Source: Phialocephala subalpina (lineage: Eukaryota > Ascomycota > Leotiomycetes > Helotiales > Mollisiaceae). Taken from it: a stretch of DNA of 64,000 nucleotides. A program made the translations under genes and the position numbers. How positions within the stretch are numbered: position 1 is the first letter of the stretch; every line of letters starts with the position of its first letter. The notes under the pieces were generated by a model. The model was not told the DNA's origin. It was given only the letters and a program-made list of their open reading frames with translations, and did no database searches. The DNA lies in NCBI GenBank assembly GCA_900073065.1, contig FJOG01000012.1, positions 773,981-837,980 of the forward strand. The letters are read 5' to 3'. Shown in pieces: positions 45,791-59,086 of this stretch.

Positions 45791-46771
45791 TACAAAATTT
45801 TTGGGCCCTTTTTCCCCTCTTTTTTCTATGCACCTTTCAACAAACATCAGCGGACTTGATCTAGTGCCGAACAATAGCTACTTTCTTGTGGTTGTGGTGG
45901 AATTTTTTCTTTGTTGAATGATTGCCACTGGCCCACACATTAGCCGAGAGACAGGAACAATGCAGAGTCTCAAGAGCATATGTTTAGAGACCCATAAGAG
46001 TTTGCGAGTGCTCCTTGTCAATTTCTGGTAGAAGATGAAATTGTAATTTTATGTGGAAATATCGTCTTGTGGTTGGCGGGCACATAAACTTGTATGTCTA
46101 TAGAGGACACCCCTTTGCGTAGCGAAGCAAAGGCTCAAACGAACAAAACAGGTCCAGCATTTTAGCCATCCGAAGATCTTCAATTATGTAATGGACATTA
46201 TCGAGATGTTTTGCCCAAGCCTTGGCAGGGCGGCATTCCTTCAGCGGAATTATGCATGTACACAAGCCAACTCAATCTTCAGTTCAATAAATACAACTTC
46301 TGCAAGGTGCTCAAATTTGCCTTTTGCTACTTGAAGGAATTTTAGGACGATAGTAACCAAAGTTGAAAGGAGAGGAGAGGGGAGGAGAAATGAGAAGTGT
46401 GAAAGAGAGGGCGGAGCGGGAGCTAGTGTCCGCTCAATTATCTTTGCCAAGGACCTCCGCCCTTTTCATTTAACAAGTTGAAGTTCAGGATCTTTGTATT
46501 TCCCAACAACTAATACAATATTGAAGGTGTTCCCATGGATTATCAAAAATATAAGCTAATATATGTTAAGTATTGAAAGTGAATATCTTGAAAGCATCAT
46601 TCTCTTTTTGCTGAAATGGGAGATGTCGGCGACAAGTTTTTCCGCCGCTCGCTTCCTTAGTTTCAACCCACTGGGGATTTGGCTACGTCGCGACTTCCGT
46701 ATCGCTTTCGAGACCAGAAATCCACGCTCTTGCCCTGCAATTCATGACGCCGTGGAGCTACCTTGCTCATC
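45791..46771. other. Intergenic region
   Basis: Starts with the Pol III terminator T-run; the rest contains the presumed promoter of the coatomer gene. No gene is seen. Confidence 0.5.
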
Positions 46772-49711
46772 ATGAGTTACAGCAAGAAAGATGAAGACGG
46801 TGATTCCGCAATCATGAGGGTCGACAGGACGTCTGTGTTCCAAGAAGGTCGGTGAGATGCCCCCTCCATCAGGACCTAGCTGATGCCAGACAGCACGATT
46901 GTTCAATTCCTCCCCCATACAGCCTCGAAGATGTCGCGTCCTCCTTACAAAGATCGCCCTTCTCCTCTACACTGGGGAGAAGTTCCCTACCAATGAAGCC
47001 ACCACCCTCTTCTTTGGAATCTCTAAGCTCTTCCAGAACAAAGATGCCAGTCTGCGGCAGATGGTCCACCTTATCATCAAGGAGTTGGCGCATTCTGCGG
47101 AAGATATCATTATGGTTACGAGCACAATAATGAAGGATACAGGTGGTGGCACAGATGCAATTTATAGACCCAATGCGATTCGAGCCCTTTGCCGGATTAT
47201 TGATGTAAGCCTGAATGTCCCAGAAAACATCAACTACTGACAATGCTAGGCTTCCACTGTCCAAAGTATCGAACGAGTCATGAAAACTGCGATTGTCGAC
47301 AAGAACCCATCAGTCTCCTCCGCCGCCCTTGTATCGTCATACCACCTCCTCCCTATAGCCCGCGATGTTGTCCGAAGATGGCAGAGCGAAACACAAGAAG
47401 CTGCGTCCTCGACAAAATCTTCAGGCGGATTCTCTCTTGGATTCTCAACTTCAGGGAGCCAGATGCCCGTCAATAACTCAACCATGACACAATACCACGC
47501 AATTGGCCTTCTATACCAGATGAGAATGCATGATAGGATGGCTTTGGTCAAGATGGTGCAGCAATTTGGTACTGCGGGTGCTGTGAAGAGCCCAGCGGCT
47601 ACTGTGATGCTTGTTCGATTGGCAGCACAATTGGCAGAGGAGGATCCACAGCTCCGGAAACCTATGATGCAGCTCTTGGACGGCTGGCTCCGACATAAGA
47701 GTGAAATGGTCAACTTCGAGGCAGCAAAGGCAATCTGCGATATGCGAGATGTCACGGATGCTGAGGTTACCCAGGCCATTCATGTTCTCCAGCTGTTCCT
47801 CACCTCTCCCCGAGCAGTCACCAAATTCGCAGCCATCCGAATCCTCCACAACTTTGCATCCTTCAAGCCGCAAGCAGTTCACCCCTGCAATCCAGACATC
47901 GAACTCCTCATCTCGAACACCAATCGCTCGATCGCCACATTTGCTATCACTACTCTACTGAAGACTGGCAATGAGGCCAGCGTTGATCGTTTGATGAAGC
48001 AAATCTCTGGGTTCATGGCTGATATCACGGACGAGTTCAAGATCACCATTGTCGAGGCTATCCGAACACTCTGCCTCAAGTTCCCCAACAAGCAAGCTGG
48101 CATGCTTGCATTCCTCAGTGGTATTCTCCGGGACGAAGGTGGCTATGAATTCAAGCGTGCGGTTGTAGAGAGCATGTTTGATCTGATCAAATTCGTGCCT
48201 GAATCGAAGGAGGATGCTTTGGCTCATCTGTGCGAGTTTATCGAGGATTGCGAGTTCACCAAGTTGGCTGTCCGCATTCTCCATTTACTAGGACTTGAAG
48301 GACCAAAGACTTCGCAACCAACGAAGTACATTCGGTATATCTACAACAGAGTGGTTTTGGAGAATGCTATTGTTAGAGCGGCTGCAGTTACGGCTTTGGC
48401 GAAGTTTGGCGTGGGACAACAAGATCCCGAGGTCAAGCGCAGCGTGCAGGTCCTTCTCACTCGATGCTTAGACGATGTCGATGATGAAGTCCGAGATCGT
48501 GCTGCGTTGAGCCTAAGATTGATGACCGAGACTGACGAGATGGCCAATCGTTTCATCAAGAATGGTAAGATATACATTTGAACTGTCTTAGACCAGGATA
48601 CTGATTGGCACCAGAAAACACCTTTGCCCTTCCTTATTTCGAGCATCAACTCGTCATGTACGTTACAGCTGACGATAAGTCCACTTTCGACAACCCCTTC
48701 GACATTGCTGCGATTCCAATTGTCACCAAGGAGCAGGCGGATGCCGAAGACAGAACCAAGAAGCTTACCACCATCACTCCGACCATCAAAGCACCCAAGG
48801 CAGGCCCGACAAAAGCTGCGCCATCAAGCACAGAAGCTGCGGCATCAGCAACAGCAGCGGCTCAGAAGCACCAGCAAGCATTACTCCAGATTCCAGAAAT
48901 GAAGGCATATGGCAGCGTATTGAAATCGTCGCCTGTGGTTGAGTTGACGGAATCAGAGACCGAGTATGTTGTCAGTGTTGTCAAGCATATCTTCAAGGAG
49001 CATATTGTGCTCCAATATGAGGTCAAGAACACGCTGCCGGACACTGTACTTGAGGATGTCTCTGTTGTTGCTACTCCAACGGAGGAGGAAGAGCTCGAAG
49101 AGGACTTCATCATCCCCGCTGCTAAGCTTGCGACCGACGAGCCAGGCACCATCTATGTCTCTTTCAAGAAGGTCAATGGCGAGGTCTCCTTCCCAGCAAG
49201 TAGCTTCACCAATGTCTTGAAGTTCACCACAAAGGAAATTGATCCATCAAGTGGCGAGCCTGAGGAGACTGGATACGATGACGAGTACCAGGTTGAGGAT
49301 TTGGAGCTCACTGGAAGCGATTATGTTGTCCCAGCATTTGCTGGAAACTTCAATCACATCTGGGAGCAAGTTGGTGCTGCTGGTGAAGAAGCTGAAGAGA
49401 CACTACAACTCAGTGGCGTCAAGAGTATCGTTGGTAAGTATCTTCACGTTGAAAATTGTACTCTGCTAACAATCTTAGATGCAACCGAACAACTCGCCAA
49501 AACCCTCTCATTACAACCCCTCGAAGGTACCGACGTACCCATCAACACTACCACCCATACCCTCAAGCTTTTCGGCAAGACAGTCACAGGCGGCAAAGTC
49601 GTTGCCAACATCCGGATGGCCTACTCTTCTAAATCAGGTGTCACAAGTAAGATCGTGGTTCGGAGTGAAGAGGAAGGAGTCGCTGCTCTGGTCATTGGGT
49701 CGGTTGCTTAG
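46772..49711 (+). CDS. SEC21: Coatomer subunit gamma (COPI), 917 aa
   Basis: Five exons: 46772-46847, 46894-47204, 47250-48564, 48615-49433 and 49479-49711. The N-terminus DRTSVFQEARLFNSSPIQPRRCRVLLTKIALLLYTGE, followed by TTLFFGISKLFQNKDASLRQMVHLIIKEL, is the adaptin-N/gamma-COP signature. A long HEAT-like helical solenoid continues to about residue 560, a low-complexity Ala/Thr/Pro hinge follows (KAPKAGPTKAAPSSTEAAAS), and the C-terminal appendage domain (PEMKAYGSVLKSSPVVELTESETEY...) ends at SVA. It is a subunit of the Golgi-to-ER vesicle coat and binds cargo tails and ArfGAP. The first donor (GTCGGT) is weak; the stronger GTGAGA 4 bp later breaks the frame. Length matches the family. Confidence 0.97.
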
Positions 49712-51570
49712 GGTGCGGGTGCTGGGATAGTGAGAAATTGGAGTTGAAATGAGCATTGGGTGCATTTGTGTCTTTGTCTTGTCTAGATAATGGTTTCCGA
49801 GACAGCCGACAAACAGAGTTGGGTGGTCTCGTTGACTTGGGCGATGGACCTGAAAAATGAGAAAAATGAAGACATTTGAAAGCAGTCTTGTTTGTCACCT
49901 GGGGATGTGAGGCTTCGTATGTGCGGTTGGTTGAGTTGTGTTACCTCCGGGACTAATGGCCCACCCGTCTGATGGCTTGGACGTCCGCCGGCATTTTCAG
50001 TCAGGTAAAGCTATCTACGAATTGTTGGAATACCCGACCGTCCGGTCATAACAAAGATGCCATCTTCGTTCGGTTCGTTCGGGGCGCATCACATGCTTCT
50101 TTTGTTCGGATTCTTCTTCTGTACCGAGTTTTTGTTTTCGAGGTCACAAATTTGGCCATACGTTGAGTTCAATGTATGCAGTACTCGGAACTCCATAGTT
50201 GGAGCTATGTGGCGGAAGTTACGGCGGAAAAGTCGCACCCATGCAATTTGAGCATTTGAGCTCTCATGTTTGGAGGGAGAGAATGATTTGAGGTGCACAC
50301 ATCTGAAGGAGGAAGATTGCTCGTCTCATTGGTGCGCTGTCTCTCAAAAGGAGTGCAACTCGAAGTCGAGGTCAAATGACATTGCTTTGAGATTCCATCT
50401 ATGTAGGTACTTTTTGAGTCCCGGCCGATTCTCCTTCCTCCTTTTCTTCAATCAATTCTCACACTCCATGCCTTCTCATCTCATTCAAAGGCCCTGGGCT
50501 TTCTAGAAGCATTCAAGCGAATGATGTTCATCATGTTCTTTCCATCCGGATTTCGAAACCCAGAAGGAAACTATCAGAATAATCGACAGGAGAATCTATG
50601 GCTCGTTACGTAGACTACAGTGTAGGAAAGAGTCTTAAATGTAAGGGTACGGCTTAGGTATTTTCATCATCTTACCCTCTTTCTTCCTCTCTTCCCCTCC
50701 TTCAAAATTCGAAAGTTCCAGTCGCGAAGGAGAGCAGAAAAATGAAAGTAACAAGTGCATGCATGACGCCAGTTGAAAGGGGCCATTTCCGGACAACATG
50801 TATGAAATCTGAAAGTGAAGAAAAGTCTGCATTCATTGGTGTTGAAAATCGAGCGGTCATTGACATAATTAACCCCTCGTAGCTCCTCATATTATACGAG
50901 CATCGACAACCTCATCTCTTTCTTTCTTCACTCTCTTCACTTCTATTCAACCCCTCCCATAAACCTTTCCGCATAATTCCATCTCACAGTGAAGTCCCTG
51001 GTTCCAAAGCCGGATATAAAACTTCCTCGTACAGTACCGCTGCACTCAAAGCCGAAAACATAAACAGTGTTAACACCGAAGCCGAAAACCCTTCCCGTAC
51101 CCGAATCTCTGATACCAAGCTACTGCTACCAAGCTCAAGCTCTGCCGAACAGCCGTCAAACTAATCACCTCCCCCAATAGGATTCTCTTCTCTCACATCT
51201 CCGATGCAAGGCCCTTTCTAATCGGAATGTGCTAGACCTATACGAGTAAGATGTAGATCCGGGGTCCATTTCAAACCTTGCATGGACGAATTCCGCGATG
51301 TGGATGCTTGATGGCGGCGTTTGATTTTTAATGTCCAAAAAAGCGAGTCGAGCTACGGGTTTAAGACGTTGGTTTTGTTTTCTTCAGCTGTTGGAGATGT
51401 TGCCCCTCTTCCTCTCTTCCTCTGTATTTAGTGTTTGATCGTTCTTGTTTATATTTACGCCTGCATATATCAATTCATTCTCCTCGTTCCAATCCCTTCA
51501 CAAACCGAAGACTATTGTTTAACGGAACCAAGGAAAGAAAACAAAATAGTGAGGTCATCGAATCCCACAG
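49712..51570. other. Intergenic region
   Basis: About 1.9 kb. 3' flank of the coatomer gene and a long leader/promoter of the MFS gene. No gene is seen. Confidence 0.5.
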
Positions 51571-53384
51571 ATGGACACAATCGAGCGCCTCCTCTCTCGT
51601 CCCACTGCGAAACCTTACCGCTCTAAAGCCCTCGAACGCTCCGAGAAACCCTTCCTAAACGAGAATGGGCACCTCGACTTCGCGCCAGGAGACATCGAGA
51701 ATCCCAAGAACTGGTCGGTTCCTCGAAGATGGTATATCACAGTCGTCTCGGTGCTGCTAGTCGTGAACGCGACGTTTGCATCTTCCAGTCCGTCAGGATG
51801 TATAGATGGAATTGCAGAGCATTTCGGAGTTTCTGAGGAGGCTGCTGGACTGGTTATTACATTGTTCTTGTTGGGATATTGTTTTGGACCATTATTTTGG
51901 GCTCCTCTGTCTGAATTCTTCGGTCGAAGATGGATCTTCTATATCTCGTTCACCTTGTATTTGGTGTTCAACTTTCTGTGCGCATTTGCGAATAATTTCG
52001 GAGCGTTGCTTGTTGGCAGATTCTTGACTGGGACGTTTGCCAGTTCGCCGCTGTCGAATGCTCCTGGTGTATTGGCAGATATCTGGGGTCCGATTGAAAG
52101 AGGAAATGCGCTGGCACTGTTCTCGATGATGACTTTCGTTGGACCTGCACTTGGACCAGTCATCTCGGGGTTCTTGCAATTGAAGGAGGATTGGAGGTGG
52201 AATTTCTATGTGTTGCTTTGGTTCGCTGGCATCACCGAAGTTTTGATGTTCACCATACCAGAAACTTTGCCTGCAATCGTTCTGCAGAACAAGGCTAGAC
52301 GCCTCAGAAGGTTGAAGATTCCTGGATACGAAGATGTTAAAGCTCCTGTAGAGGCTACCGATCGAAAGTTAGCAACTATCTTCAGGATTGCACTTACGAG
52401 GCCTTGGAAGATTTTGATCGATCCCATCTCCCTCTTCGTTGCTATCTATCTGTCCGTCGTATATACCCTCCTCTATATGCTGTTCACGATCTACCCGATC
52501 GTATTCCAGCAGAAACGTGGTTGGAATTCGGGAGTGGGAGAATTGCCATTGATTGGAACAGTGGTCGGTGCTGTGATCGGAGGCGCGATGATTTTTGCGG
52601 TTTCAGCAAGAGACAAAAGGAAGCAGGAACGCGGCCACAAGGGTGTCGCTGAAGACCGGCTTCCTGTTGCTATGTTCGGAGGGATATTGTTTCCGGTGAC
52701 CATGTTTGTATGTATAATCTCGCCCTGATTCTACCATTTTGTAGAGTCGAGCTCTCGAAGAGCTCGACTCCTCAGCATCCTTTGAAACCACTTACTAACT
52801 TCTTGTAGTGGTTTGCTTGGTCGGCAGAGTACAACTCGGTCCATTGGGTGGTTCCAACGCTCGCAGGAGTCTTCCTCGCAACGTCAATTCTGCTCATCTT
52901 TGTTGCATATCTCAACTACCTCACAGACACGTACCTCATGTACGCAGCCAGTGCCTTGGCCGCAAACACCGTCTGCCGTTCTGCATGTGGTGCAGCCGCC
53001 CCGCTGTTTACGCAATACATGTTCAACGCCATGGGTGTTGGCGGGGGAGGTTCTCTGATCGGTGGTGTTGCAACCCTGCTTGCTCCTATCCCATTCATCT
53101 TCTACAAGTATGGTGGACCGATCCGGGAGCGGTCGAAGTTCGCACCGACGCCGTCGAAGCCATCTAGACAGCAGCAAGAAGGGCAGAGGGAGGAGAATGC
53201 CGTGCATTCTTCGACGAGTACGCTGAGCACCACGGATGATTCGGATGTGTTTTCGGGAGAGGATGAGGGAATTGATCGTGTCGCCGGGCCGATTGATACT
53301 CGTGAGGTCGATCCAGAAAAGGACTTTCCGCAAGGGCCGAGGGAGAATGATCCTGAGAAGGATCTGGAGAAAGGAGACGCTTAA
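51571..53384 (+). CDS. MFS multidrug transporter, DHA1 family (570 aa)
   Basis: Exons 51571-52707 and 52809-53384. A 12-helix drug:proton antiporter of the Tpo1/Flr1-like group. The cytoplasmic start (DIENPKNWSVPRRWYITVVS) is the standard DHA1 entry. The loop after helix 2 reads GPLFWAPLSEFFGRRWIFYIS (motif A) and helix 5 holds GPALGPVISGFLQLKEDWRWNFYVL (motif C and the WRW element). The central loop carries PETLPAIVLQNKARRLRR. The C-terminal tail after YKYGGPIRERSKF is unusually long and acidic (about 80 residues, repeating DPEKD), perhaps for regulation. It exports xenobiotics or metabolites from the plasma membrane. The 101-nt intron contains a perfect hairpin. Confidence 0.94.
52744..52770. 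repeat. Perfect 11-bp inverted repeat inside an intron
   Basis: GAGTCGAGCTC, a TCGAA loop and GAGCTCGACTC lie in the middle of the MFS gene intron (52708-52808). In RNA this would fold into an 11-bp hairpin between the donor and the branch point. Confidence 0.85.
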
Positions 53385-54052
53385 GAAATAGTATTAGCGA
53401 TGTTTAACAATCTTGCATTGCATGAATTGGAGTTTAGGTCCAGGATATATTACTGGCAATGTTAGCATTGGAGGCAGCGAGTTGGATCCCAATGGAATAA
53501 ATGTACATATGCGAATAGAACTTATAAAACATACGAACAAGAATGTGTGCGCAGCAGCAAGTGAGCAAGGCAATGGATCGCAGATGAGCAACCTTGATGG
53601 AAGAGACATGGGGTAAGAGAAGTGTGGGGATGGTAAGGTGAAAAGAGGTTTGGAGAGCTTCTGTGGACAGAATCATAATGATTTGGACTTGGAAGGAGCA
53701 AAAGCAGGAGAGAATGGAAGGAAGGAGCATAGGTTGTTGAAAATGTCTGTTCCAAGCAACCCACATTTCTGAGATAATAGATGGTAGCATGACCTCGAGA
53801 ACGTCAAACAATGATGAGAATATACATGTCGTTGTCTTCACCAACAATGGTCTCAGTTTTGCAAGTTCTCAACCCCTGTCTGTCTCGGTTAAACTTCGAC
53901 CCATGACGTGTGTCTTGGCGTCGATGCGCGCTCACCAACATTTTTCGCGACTGAATATTTGTCCTGTCCAAGAAAACCAGCGCACGACTCGGTCCTCTTC
54001 AACCTCAACTCTTCTATCTGCATCGTCGATACCGACCTCGACAACCACAACA
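53385..54052. other. Intergenic region
   Basis: Contains the MFS 3' flank and the leader of the phosphotransferase gene. No further gene is supported. Confidence 0.5.
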
Positions 54053-55432
54053 ATGGTTTACGTACGACAAGAAAAGCTCCCCAACCTCAAAGAGTACAAA
54101 TACTCGGGCGTCGACCACTCCCTCCTGTCGCGTTACGTTCTCAAGCCGTTCTATACCCACGTCGCTATAAAATGTTTCCCAATGTCCATGGCTCCGAACT
54201 TGATCACTGTGACGGGGTTCTCGTTCGTGGCGGTCAATTTGTTGACGTTATTGTGGTACAATCCAACACTGGATCAGGACTGCCCACCTTGGGTGTATGC
54301 TAGTTGGGCTATTGGGCTATTCCTGTATCAGACATTTGATGCCATTGATGGCTCCCAGGCGTGAGTTATTTCCTACTGCGTATGGCAGAATGTGTGTTAA
54401 TTGTATGGCAGACGTCGGACGCATCAGAGTGGACCGCTAGGAGAGCTTTTCGACCACAGTATTGATGCGGTCAATACCTCATTTGAGGTGTTGATCTTCG
54501 CTGCCTCGCAGAATCTGGGAATGGGTTGGAAGACAGTGATGACTCTGTTCGGAGGTATGCCCCCCTTCCCCGCAGATCCGGACATTACTGATCTGCTATA
54601 GCGCTCCTCACCTTTTATGTTCAAACCTGGGACGAATACCACACCAAGACCTTGACACTTGGCTTCATCTCTGGTCCAGTGGAAGGAATTATTATCCTCG
54701 TTTTCGTATACGCATTCACAGCTATCAAAGGAGGAGCTAGCTTCTGGCAACAGTCAATGTTCGAAACCGTCGGAATTCCACATTACGCTTTCATTCCCAA
54801 CTATATATACCAGCTCCCGTTCAACGAGTGGTACATGGTCCAGGGAGGATCTGTGCTGGTCCTGAACACCGTCCAGTCGGCAATGAGCGTAATCAAAACT
54901 CGCAGAGCTCGAGGAGACAAGTCCCGCGGCGCACTCCTTGGTCTCGTGCCATTCTTTGTTACCTGGACCCTAATCCCCGCATACCTCTACCTCAATCCCG
55001 AGATTCTCCATCACCACCTCGTCCCATTCGTGTTCTTCGCTGGTCTCGTTAACGCCTACTCTGTTGGACAAATAATTACTGCCCATCTCGTCAAACTCGA
55101 CTTCCCTTATGGCAATGTTTTGGTACTGCCAATTGCGTATGGAGTGTTTGATTCTCTGGGACCGTTCCTGCAGAAGCACATTGGTGTTGGGTGGCCGAGT
55201 GCGCTTGGTGAGGATACATATCAGGTTGCGTATGTGTTCTGCATGCTAGGCATGGCCATTGGTGTTTACGGAAGCTTTGTCGTAAGTCTCCTTTTCCGGG
55301 TGGGTTGGGAGAGAAGAATGCTAACCAAAGTAGATCGATGTCATCGTTACCATCTGCGATTACCTTGATATCTGGTGCCTGACGATCAAGCACCCATGGA
55401 GCGAGGAGGCAGAGACGAGGAAGTCGAAGTAG
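54053..55432 (+). CDS. Choline/ethanolamine phosphotransferase (409 aa)
   Basis: Exons 54053-54360, 54412-54554, 54602-55281 and 55334-55432. The spliced active site DGSQARRTHQSGPLGELFDHSID fits the CDP-alcohol phosphotransferase motif DG(x)2AR(x)8G(x)3D(x)3D exactly, and an intron falls inside it (GSQA/RRT). About eight to ten membrane helices follow. The N-terminus (LPNLKEYKYSGVDHSLLSRYVLKPFY) and MAPNLITVTGF are typical of the Cpt1/Ept1 family. It transfers phosphocholine or phosphoethanolamine from the CDP-alcohol to diacylglycerol in the ER or Golgi, the last step of the Kennedy pathway. Which of the two head groups it prefers cannot be read from sequence. Confidence 0.95.
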
Positions 55433-56040
55433 ACCCAAGGGATTATTATACGATGCGTCATGATACCCAGACGAGTTAATGAATGTATTGATGGGAAAAT
55501 GGGATGGGAATATGTATGATCAATAATTGCTAGCGAAGAGAGGCCTCCACCTTGGTTTCATTCATGAATAAACGGGTCGTCTGTCCTAGTCAGCTCTTTA
55601 ATCCAGGAACCCCCACCACCATCTTTCAAGCGCTCGCATCAATTCCTTCTTTTCTTCTCGACATGAGGCCTGCCTTGTATCAAACCTCCCTCCCCCACCT
55701 ATTATGGACTCATACATAGATCGTCCATATGTACAAGGATGCGTTGGGCATTGTATGGAAGTCGCCGACTGGAATCTATTTCAGCGGCAGCGATCAAGTG
55801 GGAGGCCTCAATTGATGAAAATTCTGCCAGACAAAGGTACTATCGTGGCAGTGAACCCACTACGCAAGGCTAACTACATTGTTGGCCCAAAAAAACAGGG
55901 TTTCAAGTGCCATGATTTGGGAGGCCTCACTTCACTCGGCTAAGCTGCATCTACGCCTCTCGACGAATTACATTCGTCAATCTCAGGCAGCGGCTAGCAC
56001 GTGGAAAATATTTACGAGGCTTCCAAGCAGAATTTAAGGA
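55433..56040. other. Intergenic region with GGGAGGCCTCA motifs
   Basis: No supported gene. Palindromic GAGGCCTC occurs at 55540-55547 and, as GGGAGGCCTCA, at 55800-55810 and 55919-55929 upstream of the first C2H2 gene. Confidence 0.5.
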
Positions 56041-57262
56041 AGGGTCGCGCACCTCTCAAGTCTTCTTTCATTATTTGACGCCTGTCTCTCAACCTCAGCG
56101 CATTCAGCTAATTGTTTCTCTCAATTCGAAGCCGCCAAGCTATATACACAAGGCGGCAAAGACGCATTCGACATCGAGACCACCATTGTTGCAGCAGAAG
56201 TCCGCTCTAATGCCGCGGACCCTGCACCGACGTAGCAACAATTGCATACTCTCAGTACTCGTGGGGGACCGGTGACAACACCGACGGAGCATTCTGGATC
56301 GATGATCTCTTCAACTTCAACGACTTCAATCGTTTGCCCACAAGCGATGTCCGTAACAATCCCGAAGTCCCAAATGTCGACGAGGCTGCATACTCTCAAC
56401 CATTTTCCGAGCTGAGCAGTACGCGAGACAACTCTCCAACAGATCTTCATTCGTCATTCTACAGCTCTTTTCCCAGTATAGCGAACGGCAATTATGGTGG
56501 GTGTGAGAATGCTAGTCCAGGTCCTGCACTAGAGGAGGCGGTTGATGATTGGGTTGGAATTGCAGATTTTCTGGGCCTTGTTTATGATGCACATCAGAGG
56601 CTGGAGGATTTCGATACGACGTGGATTACGAACACAGGAGACGATCCTGGATTGCGCGTACTATCACTGAATGATTCCCCTTCATTTCACACTACGCCTA
56701 CATTGCAGCTCGACATTGCTCCACCAAGAACCAAACATTCAAGCATTGGGACACCTTCCGGCCCTGATTTACGCTCGTCAACACGAACACTCTCGCCAAC
56801 TGTTGATGTATCACCATCGCGGGATGTTCTTCAGTCGCCAACAAATGCGATTCAATGCACCTGGCCCTCTTGCAATAAGACCTTCCGGACAATGACAGAA
56901 TACAAGTGAGCCCCTCCCCCGCCTCCCACCCATTTTACATCCTCTAACAACAATCTAGTCATCATTTCAAAAACCACTCCAAGCCTTTTATCTGCCCACA
57001 CTGCCCAGCTCGCCAAGCAACCAAGCGACATCTCGATCGACATATCAATGAAAGACACAACGGGGATGAGCTTTATTTCTGCCCTGTTGAGGGATGTAAG
57101 CGAGCGCGAGGTGGTAGAGGGTTTCCGAGAACGGAAAATTGTAAGAGGCATGTCAGGAAGGTTCACAAAGAGGGTGGAGAGGAGAGGATTGGGGTTGATA
57201 TTGATGAGAAGACGAGGAAGGCGAGCAGGGTGAGGAAGTTGTGTAGGAATATTCCTGAATAA
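56041..57262 (+). CDS. C2H2 zinc-finger transcription factor, copy A (5' end unresolved)
   Basis: The certain part is an exon open to 56905 and an exon 56959-57262, joined in phase 2. It encodes a Ser/Pro-rich acidic region (FWIDDLFNFNDFNRLP...), then three C2H2 fingers: CTWPSCNKTF...HHFKNH (interrupted by the intron), CPHCPARQATKRHLDRHINERH, and CPVEGCKRARGGRGFPRTENCKRHVRKVH with an unusually long 17-residue spacer before the first His. The tail is basic. No in-frame ATG is found in the first exon, and a second coding-looking frame lies upstream (56045-56233, FSQFEAAKLYTQGGKDAFDIETT...), so at least one 5' exon or a frame break is missing from this model. It is a likely nuclear regulator and a paralogue of the gene at 62900-63999. 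Confidence 0.7.
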
Positions 57263-57852
57263 ATATTCCAGGGTGTAGCACCAGCTCAACAAGTTACCAT
57301 GATTTTATGTTGTCTTCCCATCCCGTGCACTTGCTCCCATCGATGCAACCAGTTTCCTCATTGCTTATTACTCCACTCCTTGCACTCAAATTCGGATCTC
57401 ATACCACGAATTACCCACATCCGTCCGAATTTTCACCTGTCGCTTCCTCTTCTGATAAACCTCGACGGAAAACAAAGAAAATCTTCTTATAAGTCCGTCT
57501 CTGCGTCGTCGGTCAACCATCTGCAGTTCACATTGAGTGTCAACGTCGTGAATCTGATTCCCTCACATCAGCATCCAATCCATACGAATAGATTCTTCCT
57601 CGCCTAAAATAAAGTGGAAGAGAACACACAAGGGGCCCGAAATCAAAGCTTCAAGAGTGGGATATCAACGAGAGGAGGCAGGAGTGTTCGGCCGGAAGCG
57701 GACCGCGCACCGAAACACCGGCAGCTACGATAACAATGCGGGGTAACTTTCTCGTAGATGGACGCAAAGAGATCCTAACTTGCATCTGGCATGAGCTTTT
57801 CGAAAATGATTCATACCCCAACTCGTGGGGTTTGAGTTAAGTGACAAACAAT
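57263..57852. other. Intergenic region
   Basis: 3' flank of C2H2 copy A and promoter of the hydrolase. No gene is seen. Confidence 0.5.
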
Positions 57853-58861
57853 ATGGAGGAAGTTGCTGCGGCTATTGCTAGACATGGCAATGTCTGGAGC
57901 TTGAAGACAAATAAAGATATGGAAAGTCTGTATGAACCCCTACACGCTCTACGGGCTGAAGACTTCAAGAAGAGCGTGAAAGTTGAGAAGTCCTTGAAGT
58001 ACGGTCCATCAGATAGGCACAGAATTGATGTATGTGCTTCGATTGATACCAGTGCAAACCTCAGCTGATTGAGTATTCGTACACAAGCTTTACTACCCTA
58101 CTACTGCTTCAACGTCTCTATTGCCAGTCGTTGTGTTCTTCCATGGTGGTGGATTCATCGCCGGCGACAATGATATAACTGCTTCAATGCATGGGCATAT
58201 AGGTAGACCCTCCTTGAGTAGCCCCCAGAGCAATGCATTGATCAGCACAGGAAATTACTTCGCAAGTAACGGATGTATCTGCGCACTTGCGACGTACCGA
58301 GTCATCCCTGAAGCCAAATACCCATCAGGTGCAGAAGATGTTTCTCTAGCTCTGAAATGGGTGAAAGAGAGCGTTGAGACTCAAGGCGGAAACCCATCGG
58401 AGATCACTGCAGTTGGCCAGAGCGCAGGAGCCGCACACGTAGCCTCAGCTATCTTCACTGGAAAACTGAAGAGTATGGAGGTCACTCTACACGGAGCCAT
58501 ACTGTTGAGTGCTCCCCTATTGTATGATCTACGACAAGAACGTCGGAAAAAGAACATGATTGCGTACCATGGGACGGACTCCGAAGAGGAGATATTGGCA
58601 AAGACAGGGGTTGCAACATTTCGCACTGCGAACACTGAAGATGTATCATCAAGTAACATTCTGCTGATGCTGGGAGAATTTGACCCCAATGAGATTGTTG
58701 ATGGAAATCTGATGTTTGTAGAAGAGTATAGGAAGAAGTTTCGGAAGCTTCCATGTCTGGAAGTCATCAAAGGCCATAACCATATCAGTTACTTCTTGGG
58801 AATCGGGCTGGAAGGAGACAAGCTGGGAAAACGTATTCTGAACTTCATAGCAAGCAAATGA
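57853..58861 (+). CDS. Alpha/beta hydrolase, HSL/carboxylesterase type (316 aa)
   Basis: Exons 57853-58029 and 58088-58861 (intron 58 nt, phase 0, joining RID to LYYPTT). It has the hormone-sensitive-lipase pattern: oxyanion hole FFHGGGFIAGD, nucleophile elbow GQSAG, a probable acid in LLMLGEFDPNE and the catalytic His in IKGHNHISYF. There is no signal peptide, so it is cytosolic. Such enzymes hydrolyse small esters or amides; kynurenine formamidases and lactonases belong to the same superfamily. Its neighbours are a RidA-type deaminase and a decayed FAD monooxygenase, which would fit a catabolic or secondary-metabolite cluster. Substrate unknown. Confidence 0.88.
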
Positions 58862-59086
58862 AACTGACTCGCTGCTGTACCGTCCCGTCCGACAGGCTGG
58901 GTAAGAACCCCCACTTCTGTGACTTGCAGAATTTTGATATGAGCCAAGGGACCAAGTGTGCTATAACTTGCCGAAACGAATCACCCATATTCCGTACAGC
59001 TTCCACATTGAAGGACGAAGGAGTCCGTCAATACCGCTTAGTAAAGGACATCGGTTCCGCGTCAACACTTGTCTCGAGACAGTACA

